DNA from: Combretum micranthum
Taxonomy: Eukaryota; Streptophyta; Magnoliopsida; Myrtales; Combretaceae
Assembly: GCA_024138025.1 (NCBI GenBank)
Contig: JAMXBD010002787.1
Location: forward strand, 62,001-126,000
Length of the DNA stretch: 64,000 nt
Direction: 5' to 3'
Below the pieces are notes generated by a model. That model searched no databases. It was given only the letters and a program-made list of their open reading frames with translations, and was not told the origin of the DNA. Shown piece by piece: positions 55,323 to 64,000 of the stretch. The position numbers and the translations under genes are program-made. Position 1 is the first letter of the stretch. Every line of letters begins with the position of its first letter.

Positions 55323-57137
55323 ATTTATTGTCAACATCTTTTTTTTTTTTAATTCAAATTTCATCCGGTGTTCCAGTAAATTGTTTATCATAGATACCAT
55401 AACATAAGACATACCTCAAAATCTTTAGATAAAGGATTTCACTTTACTTGTGTTCTTAAGGTTGTTCTAGGATTTGCCTACACAAGAAAGTAGAGATATT
55501 TTCGTTGGAAGATGTTGCATTTGTGCAATTGCTCAATTTTATTTAGTCCTCAAAGTTGGATTAGATTTTTTTTTTTTTTTACTTATATTAAAAGACAATG
55601 CAAGCGAAATTAATTAAAAGAATGATAGATGTTTAAAATTGTGGAAATTAAATTAAAAGATTGTTAATCTAGGCCCACTTTTATCCTCGACCCACCTCTT
55701 TAATCTCTGTGTAAAAACACTACCTACCATATCTATCACTCTTTGACCTCTCTTCTAGGTAATAACAAACCTTAGCTATTACTTCGTCCTTCTTTCTATG
55801 TATTCTTATTAATGGTGTATGTTTATGTGCAAAGTACACAATGAAGACGCAACACTAAACTAATGCATTCGAGTTAGATCCAACTCCTAAGCACCAATGG
55901 GTACTACTAATTTCAGTGGATAAGTGGCGTATCCCTTTCTTTGTTTTTCTTTACTATTTATATTTCGTTAAGTACATAGGGCAGTTGTAGCTGTTATGGC
56001 TATTCTGTTATCCAACTGCTATGCTACTGTTATTAGTGTTGCTACACTGCTATTATTGTTATAAACCTTAATTGTTCTGTTATGTACAATAGTCTTTCAT
56101 TTAAATCGGTGTCTTTTTAGTACGATGATGTCTCTCTACAACAAAGACTAAATTAGTTAAGGTAAGAAGAAATTCACCACAAAATAAAAGAAATGGATTT
56201 ACGTTTCACCTTTTGTATTTATTCTTGACTAATAGAGTAAAAATGAGGAAACGTCATAGAATTCTGCATGCGATTCACTGAGCTCATATTAAGTAAGAAA
56301 CCTCCTCCCTTGATCAAATCTTCTCTGACCAAGTTTATGTCAAAAGACAAAACACCAAAAGTTAGAATTGTCTTAAATTATTTCTGCCAATGTCTTCCAA
56401 GTGCACTCCAATATCAACAGAAATTGGTAAAGATGAATCCAACAAAAATAATTTTTAAAAAACTAAAGATAATTTGATAACATATAATTTAAGATAGTTG
56501 ATGGTATCATAATTTTGCTAAAATTTTGGATTATCGAATTTTTATCTTAATCGGTACCTTATTGGTATCGGATTAATATTGGTTCAGTTTGATCAGTTTA
56601 TGAGTAAAACTGTCAGTTTTTCATCAGTATCATATATGTATCGGTTCAGTATTGATTCGATTTGTAAATGATATTAAAATGATTCCAAACTATCTATCCA
56701 AACAAGTACAATAACTTGTAAAGTAGTACTTTTTATTCAACATCGCATTCATGTTCATAACCTTAATAAAAAGACTACATATAAAAAAGTAAAATCAAAT
56801 AGTGACCACCTTTTAAAATTTGATTATACACTACACTACAATATGCCATGCCTTAATTGCGCTTCAGCCTTTTAGCATTTTCAAGCGATGACTATTGTCC
56901 CCGTTTCCATTTAATACCAGCGTTTGTAACTCATTTATGAATGGGAAATAATAATTATAATAATAATAATAATAGGCTTATACAATAATTTATTAGTTCT
57001 CTTTATATCTTAAATGTGTTACTTAGTATTTGCTTATATATTATAATTTTTTCAGTATTTACATATCACTTATCCGATCATATGATTTTTTAAATATTGC
57101 TACTGGTCATTTCTCTTGATCCTCGAATTGTTTATTT

Positions 57138-57172
<35 letters not shown>

Positions 57173-57560
57173 GGAGGTGGATTTCTATCCTATCCTGATG
57201 ACAAGAGCTAAACTCACGGTTTCCTAGGCTTACGAACAGTATCTGTTGGTTATTGTAGTGTTTGTTTTATATAGATCAGCTAAAAATTGTTTTAATTTGA
57301 AAGGTTCGATTGTTGTGTTAAGTGGGCCTTTCGATCATTTCTCATTTCCCGGCCCACTAATCATGTCTTCAAGTAATGATATATTAAACAAAATTTGGTT
57401 TGCTGGGAAAAAAAAAAAAGAGTGGATATTTTAATATTTGTATAAATGCATGGATGCTCATAATTTCTTTCGAGTCTTAAGTCATTGGAGCTCCTTCAAG
57501 CATCGTATCGTTTTGTCCATTGACGTGATGATTGAGTTAATTATCTCAACATTAAAATAA
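55323..57560. other. Intergenic, no gene seen; poly-A and a hAT-like patch
   Basis: 56520-56690 has repeated 'atcggttcagt'/'ggttcagtttgatcag' words typical of hAT MITE sub-ends, but no bounded element. An uninterrupted run of about 31 A lies at 57141-57171. The open frames at 56268-56477 and 57246-57434 have no domain. Confidence 0.45.
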
Positions 57561-57564
57561 TAAT

Positions 57565-57840
57565 AAATGTTGCAAATACTTCTTAAACTTTGATAAAATA
57601 TATAATTAGATATCTAATTTTTCAAATTGATTAATTTAATACTCAAATTTTAGAATTGATCAATTTAGTACCTGAAAAAAACTTTTCATGTATACTAACT
57701 AATATCACGGAAATACTATTGACATGCATAAAAATATTTTTAAGTACTAAATTAATTAATTTTAAAGTTAAGTTATAGAATTGATCAACTCCAAAATTCT
57801 TATACCTAATTGTATATTTTAGCAAAATTTAGATACCATA
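57565..57840. mobile_element. Palindromic Mutator-type MITE, second copy
   Basis: The arms, 'tttgataaaatatataatta' on the left and its reversed right partner 'tttgctaaaatatacaatta', continue into 'gatatctaa'/'ggtataag' and mirror toward a centre near 57705. Same family as 11884-12131. Confidence 0.7.
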
Positions 57841-58039
57841 TGCGATGTTAACACTTAAAATAAATATAATAAGTGATATATTAAGTATTTTAGTGATGTA
57901 ATCACAGTTGGATATGAATCTAATCCATTAAATAACTAATGAGACCAATCTCATTATAAAATATGATATAATCGTGGAATTTTTTAATTTTCAATTGGTT
58001 GCCCGGTTTATTTTATTTTATTTGGAAAAACGCATACGA

Positions 58040-58640
58040 TCTTGATATGAAAATGAGAAAGAACAAGAGTCAATTAGGACGAACAGGAGCAACATAGAAG
58101 CGTTATGGGCGAATTTGAGCAAAGCTGGACTATAGGCCACCAACCTATAAGCCAATGCCGCCAACTTTGAAGAGTAGGCCGCCAGCCTTTATGCCGATGT
58201 AGGAGCAACTTTTCGTATATTTATTTCAATTAATGGTAGCCAACTTTGTTGTTTAGGTCGCCAGCTTATCTTTTATGTCGTAATGACTTTTTGTTTTTAG
58301 GTCTTTTGAGTTACTAGGTCTTTATAAGTAGTCATATTTGCTATGTCTAAAACATATTTGGATAATAGAGTTTTGAGAGTTTTCTCTTAAAGTTCCTATG
58401 AGAACTTGTAAGGACTTATCGGATTCATAATCTGTGGAATTCTTGTTTATATAATTGACTTATCAATCAAATTATCATATTCGATTGGGGCGTCTATATC
58501 AATTGTGTCAAGGTTCGTGCTTTTATTTTAAGCGACGGATCAAGGTTTTCCTTTGTTTGTTGGGTCTTGGGATTGATATTCCTAGGGTTCGCAACATCGG
58601 TTGAGGATTATTGAATCAGAAATATTCAGATCTTTTCGTG
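58040..58640 (+). mobile_element. LTR-like segment with TATA-like box, gypsy-style
   Basis: Contains 'aggccgccagcc', 'atgccgccaac' and 'ggtcgccagctt' words like those in the gypsy LTR at 10783 ('gctgtcggcc', 'ctaccagctt'). 'tctttataagtag' near 58320 resembles a promoter. A transcribed-type segment with 'ttgagagttttctct' and 'gattcataatctgtgg' follows, ending near 58600. Neither end nor a primer-binding site can be fixed; a degraded solo LTR is my best reading. Confidence 0.45.
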
Positions 58641-60440
58641 TCGAATGTGGAACGAATCAAAATATGGCCAGATTCGTATCAGATCTAACGTGGGACAAAT
58701 AAGAGCTGGAGTCGGTTCTTCATTTATATTAGAGTACGCTGTACACAGTGATATAAAGCAAATTTTCATACCCGAAGATATTGGATGTCAAGTCATCTAC
58801 GTTTTCGTAATGAATTCTCTCTAAATTACACCCTTGATGTGATAAATGAATGTCAAGACAGACATGATTATACATAGTACGTTCATTAATGTAATGTTGT
58901 CATCATCTATTCAGTATGGAAATTGGCCCATCACCGAATTAATTGATTCTCCTTATCTTGTGCTTCACAATTCCGATCAAATTGATTATGGATCAAATGG
59001 AGCTCTTTACTAAGTGCTGTGTTATTTAGTTCATCACAGAAAACGGCACTTCAAAGAATTGAAAGATCCATGTAGTTCAATCTACAGTATAGTGAATCAA
59101 CAAAATCGAGCCATGATTTGATTTGCTTCGTTCATACGAAAGCCTTAATCTAAGGAATAAATCATACATAAAGTCGAGCACCAATAAGTTGGATATGACT
59201 AAGTTTGGGCAAATGGGATAGATGATTTATATGATTCGGATAGACAAAGTCACTTAGCTCGTATATTGAAAAAGATTAATTTGATGTATTGTATTTGGAA
59301 AAATATAATTTAATATTGTAACAAAGGCGACATGCATAATTGAATATAATGTAAGTTTGCGTAAAAAAAAAAAAATCTAACTATTTTGTGGCAGTGTGCT
59401 ACAATTTATATTATAAGTTGTTAAAAATGTAAAATACTCAATCATATAAAAACATGTGGCAGTAGTTCAACTATTTCATTGCATGCATGCACTAGGCTGC
59501 CCCTTAACTATTTGAAAGGCTTGTTCAATATCCAAACCCTTTCAATTATATTTGGAAGGATTTGGTTAGGGAGTAAAATGTAGAAAGCTAAATTCAAATT
59601 TAGGTTTTGAGTCTAATAATCACATATTGACAAAGTTGACAGGATGAGAGGGTCAAATGTGTGCATTATTTTAAGATGATCAATGGAGAATGTATGATGG
59701 ACTTGAAGTGAAGCATATTGTAATTAATCTATCCAATTACCAATCTTTTTTAATGTAGTTCATGCGTGAAGAACACCTTTAATGGGCCTGGGTCTAAAAC
59801 AAGGTCCATTATGAGATCTATTTATGTGAGAGATCCATCTCAATTGCCAATCGTCAATGCGATCGATGATACCCATGATGAACTCTATAAATGCCTTAAG
59901 AGTCTTCCCTAGTTAGATACTTGATAACTCTTTTACCCGCTCCTCTTTACCCCATTTTCACTAAATCATCCTCTATGTACTATTGCATATCACTCATCTT
60001 AGGTTACACATGGTGTAATATCCACATGGCACGCATGCCCCCTCCATCTAAGCGCATGGATGGACTGAACAATACTCAAGTATTCAAAATTAGGTTGAAA
60101 CTACACAATAAACACCTACTAAGTGTGAACTTTGAAGGGTTGAGCTACAAGCATAAACAAAGGATAAGTTTGCGCTTCTTTTGCAAAATGACACATAAAA
60201 GGATGGTCTCACTAAAACCAATTTTTACACAACATCATCCAGTTAAGACTGTTGTTAAAAAACATAAATACATATGATTCAACTCCATTTTGTTCCACCA
60301 ATGATGTGTTTAAGGGAGTAAATAAAATGAAGAAATTAGTGAAATTGTGATTATCAATGAGATAAAATGTTGAATTTCGACACAAGATAGTTCACATAAA
60401 CAAACAACTTGTCAACCATTCTTTGCTAAGAGTGAATCAT
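58641..60440. other. Intergenic, no gene recognised
   Basis: 58690-59250 is moderately complex sequence without a long frame. A 118-codon frame at 59921-60277 (MITLLPAPLYPIFTK at the start) is the longest here; it has no domain and no clear codon preference, so I do not call it a gene. Confidence 0.4.
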
Positions 60441-60443
60441 AGC

Positions 60444-60622
60444 TTTAAGGTCTGTTTATTTCATATGCATGTAGATGGTGCACAAACGTTTTTCAAATAA
60501 ACTATTTGTCAAGAAACAGATATAAATGAAAAGAAGACAATTTTACTCATAAAAGGATCAAACAGATCAAATACAAATACATGTATAGATAAAATACAGA
60601 TCATCTAAAGGACCTTTAATTT
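60444..60622. mobile_element. MITE (~180 bp)
   Basis: The left end 'taaggtctgtttatttcata' pairs with the reversed right end 'taaaggtcctttagatgatc'; the words 'aaacagatataaat' and 'aatacagatcat' lie inside. Related to 55105-55322. Confidence 0.5.
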
Positions 60623-60739
60623 TAATTCTAAGTTTGTTTACACTATATGGTTATTTATATAACCATTATTTTATTTATATACAAATCATGACAAAAATAT
60701 CCATAACTCTAGTACTTTATAGTTTAGTTTAATAGATTT

Positions 60740-63540
60740 TGATAAGCTATTTTAAACATGGGTTCTCTAAACCCAAGCCAACTTGTTTAGGTCACGGGTT
60801 GAGCTCTTTGGGACCAGCTTGACCCGTCTTTAGACTTGGCCCAGCTATATAGAGTTAAATCGAGCTACCCCAATTAACAATGGCTTGGTTGTGGTTGCTT
60901 CCAGTCATACCAGTACTATTGTTGATCTACAACAGTTCGTTGGATTAGAGAATCCGTGTCCCAATTTAGAGATGCAAAATGATGAAATTAGGACGCAGTT
61001 TCAATAAATCATGAAGCGTAGTACAAAGCTGTATGCATGAGTCAAGAAACATGAGCATGTTAATAACAAAAGGTTTAGAGACTCTTCCTCATATTCACCA
61101 GAATATAGTGAAAGTCCACCACCATTACCATAAGGAGTTAAAGATCAGTAAGCGCAATCTGTAGATTATTATAATTGTGCTTGTCCTAAGTTTCAGCAAC
61201 TAGCCACCTTCTAGAGCCAAGCACTTCTTTTCTACCTGTTGCTTCATAATCGCACCACTAATGCGCTTGCTTACGTTAGCGGCAATACTTCACAATAGTT
61301 TAGTTATTCATAAGTTCCTATCATAGCCTTCCCTCTAGAATAATGTTATCACATTCAACACGAGTCATCAAGTTTGAATGACTCACTTGCACGGCCACTT
61401 TACTCTAAAAAAGGTTGTTGAAGATCCTAGCATGATCGAGGTTTCAACTTCACATTTGACATACGACTCATGAACCTTCACTTGATTGCCAACCTAATAC
61501 AATTCAGCCTTGAGTTATAACAAACCAATCCATATGCTTACTCTTCTTACAAGCCTATCACTAATGAGAGTAGAAGGGTTGATTGCAAATAGGCGATTAT
61601 GGGCATGAGGATTGTAAGAACAAGTTAACTTATTATAGGCCAAGCTCCTTGGGCTTTACTCGATTGGTCCTGAGCCTTAGGCTAACCATGCAAAGTTAGA
61701 CCAAGTTGCTTCAATCGGTAACAACTTAGTTACTCCATACATACTACGAATTAGAGACTCTAGATTACCTTTTTAAGACCTTCAATTAATTAGATCGGAC
61801 TTATATTGGTCGAGAAATCAAAGGGCACATCTAGCTATATCTTCCTCACCCTTCTAAGATTGCAGAAAATGCCATAGTAAAAATTATGCTTTCTAAATAT
61901 GTTAGACACACTTTACTTATAAATTGAGATTCACTTGCCTACTTAGGCAATTCGCCTTCCACATTGATTATGGCCCTAACTTCTGTAAATAGGTCATTTG
62001 ACCTTCTAGTAAGATCATTTACACCATCATGCACGTCATATGTGCTTTTTGTTACGTTGCCAAAATCTTCTCGCAGATATTAGCTTAAGAATCAGAATAG
62101 CCTCACTAGATAACCCTTAGTAGCTCCACTTATGAGTTCTTTATTTTGTAGGCCCTTAGATATCTTTTGAATGCCAAATAACCTAATCCTTGAGCTGTGA
62201 AACTAAGCCTAAACATTTAACATCATCTATAAGAGTTGATTCAAGCTAGTTTTTTCATTTGATTCTTTTATTGATTGCAATGCAATAAGAACACGATTGC
62301 TTCTCAAAATAATGCTCATGTCATTGATAAATTGGCTACTGCTTCGATACCTGTTTCCAATACTATTAATCTATAGCGGCTTGTATCAATATGTGCAGTG
62401 ATTTAGCGATATAGAATAAATAAATTAAGAGATGGTGTCAAAAGCTGCAAGATGCAACGCAAGGCTTCAAACTTAAACATGATAATATTAAAGACTCCTC
62501 CTCGGATTCACTGAGATGTGGTGAAAGCCCATTATCCCCACCATTGTGAGTTAAGGATCAAAAAATGAGATCTATAGACTATCGTAATTAGCCCTTACTA
62601 AATTTGAGTAGCTAGTTACCTTTCGAGGCCGAATTGTTGCCCTAAGGGCACATCATGGGTGCCAACACAACATAGGAAGGTAACACCTCACAACAATTTG
62701 ACTATTATTAGATCAGTATGCCCTTAACATAATAGCTTAGTCTATAGTAACATTTCCATTGAGGCAAAGTTGTCACATAAAGCATAGGTATCTGGTTCGA
62801 ATCACACACTTGCTTGACCACTCCACTTCAATGAAAATTTCCAAGGATCATAGCACAATTGAGGTTATGACCTCGCATTTGGCACATAACATGTAGCTCT
62901 ACTTAGTTCACAAATCTGTCCACATGCTCATCTTTCTTCTCAACTTGTTGAGCAATGCAGCTATTGATAGGTCATTTGGGATATGGGCTCAGATTAATTT
63001 GTTTGGGTATCCGGTCAAGCTCTTTAAACTCTGCTTGACTTATCCAAAGCCTTAGGCTAATTATGCAAACTTAAACCAAGCTATTTCAATTAGTAATAAC
63101 ATGGCTACTTCTTATTCATAAATGACCAAAGACCTTGTATAACCTTTTAAAGACCTATAACCTAGTATGTCAAACTTATGCTAGCCAAGAAATCTATAGA
63201 CATGCCCAGCTATCCAAAGCTTTAAGACACACCTTTATGCTATATCAAGATTTGCTTAACCACCTCGACTCCTATAAATAAACCTTTTAATAAGATCATC
63301 TACACCACATCGCACATATTAGTTATCATGTTGCTAGAATTGGCTCTTATAAAGAGACCTCTTTGACCTTTTAGTAAGATCATCTACACCATCCCATACA
63401 AATTATCCTTCCTTGCTGTTATATTGTTCGAATCTTCTCTAAAATGCTAACTTAAATATTAGAATAGCTCTACCAGAACCCTTGTTTAAATGTTAGAATG
63501 ACACTATCAGATAACCCTTCATCTCTATTAGCCAAAACTA
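60740..63540 (+). mobile_element. Degraded tandem LTR-retroelement array
   Basis: Two long direct repeats: about 60870-62160 and about 62330-63500. Each has a gag-like decayed part ('gactcttcctcatattcacc'/'gactcctcctcggattcact'; 'aaaggttgttgaagatccta' in the first) followed by an LTR-like part that begins with 'ggccaagctccttggg'/'ggtcaagctctttaa' and contains 'aagatcat(t/c)tacacc'. A TATA-like 'cctataaataaacc' is near 63270. A third partial LTR start is at about 60770. An LTR-internal-LTR-internal-LTR order is the usual result of unequal recombination. No frame survives. Confidence 0.5.
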
Positions 63541-64000
63541 AAGAGTAAACAAGAGGAATATGAAACCTGTTTCGTTTTATTTATAGATTTTGTTAGGCTT
63601 TTATATCCTAATTCCATGTAATCTTATATTAAAAAAAATCCAAATGAGTACTACGATTATTTTTTCCTTTTCGGATTTGTTTTGACTTTTCCGTTTTAAG
63701 ACCTAAAAATAAAAAAACACACACACACTATTCACTGTACACTTTTCTCTCACGTTGCCTTTTTCTTCTTTTTTTCGGTTTGGGGGGGGAGGTTTTGTGT
63801 GGGGTTAAATCCCAGATTAAAGGGATTAAATTTTTTTCTTGATTTATTTATTTTTTCAGAAGAAAATGACTAATGTGTCGTATGGGAAGATTGCTCAAAA
63901 TGGATCCTTTCAACTTCGGAATGTTAATTTAATTTGTCAAGATACCATTTAACGGTATCCAATCCTCCCACATCTTTCCTTTTCCTTTGCACAGAATATT
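63541..64000. other. Intergenic; CA and G runs
   Basis: (CA)n at 63717-63728, polypyrimidine 63744-63776 and a G8 run at 63782. No gene seen before the window ends. Confidence 0.5.

Noticed and set aside
59921..60277. 118-codon plus-strand frame
   Set aside because: No domain and no context support; kept only as a note in the intergenic entry.
62780..62800. 'ggttcgaatc' resembling a tRNA B box
   Set aside because: No matching A box, acceptor stem or cloverleaf around it; it lies in the degraded LTR-element array.

Overview
The window looks like nuclear DNA of a eudicot plant. It is strongly AT-rich and full of degraded plant transposable elements: Ty1/copia and Ty3/gypsy LTR elements, L1-type LINEs, tRNA-derived SINEs, and hAT, Mutator-like, CACTA and MITE DNA transposons. 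It carries plant-specific protein families (LysM receptor ectodomains, a PPR fragment). I cannot name the species. I see no intact, clearly functional host gene, no CRISPR array, no bacterial operon and no convincing tRNA gene.

Layout. 0-2.3 kb: minus-strand copia remnant (LTR, primer-binding site, gag, zinc knuckle, protease, pre-integrase). 2.5-7.1 kb: non-coding repetitive DNA with a minus-strand promoter-like segment. 7.8-11.2 kb: internally deleted gypsy element with an oddly inverted LTR piece at its left end. 11.9-14.7 kb: several MITEs and a direct duplication around a small unknown ORF. 15.9-17.1 kb: repeat family with a ~48-bp minisatellite. 18.4-22.7 kb: minus-strand LINE, nearly full length but decayed, with a MITE inside. 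24-25 kb: LTR-like DNA. 26.0-28.5 kb: second LINE split by a hAT element with a perfect 8-bp target duplication. 28.7-31.9 kb: large non-coding repeat related to the 15.9-17.1 and 53.8-54.4 kb segments. 31.9-34.4 kb: two more LINE tails and two SINEs. 35.15-37.2 kb: Mutator-like element with long TIRs and a perfect 9-bp target duplication, carrying a PPR-gene fragment (a Pack-MULE).

The most host-like content is a pair of duplicated LysM receptor-like genes at 38.9-39.9 and 48.3-49.3 kb inside a ~2.3-kb segmental duplication. Both encode a three-LysM ectodomain of the LYK4/LYK5 type, a transmembrane helix and a short tail with no kinase. Each copy is broken by a different small indel. Between them lie a copia LTR carrying its own hAT insertion, a palindromic MITE, a tandem duplication and an unrecognised 150-codon reading frame. 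51.3-53.3 kb: non-autonomous CACTA element with a perfect 3-bp target duplication, holding a segment derived from 5S ribosomal RNA. 54-64 kb: MITEs, an LTR-like segment and a degraded tandem LTR-retroelement array.

The genes do not form a pathway. The window is a record of nested insertions around one duplicated, decaying immune-receptor-like locus. All similarity statements come from reading motifs by eye; identities were not computed.
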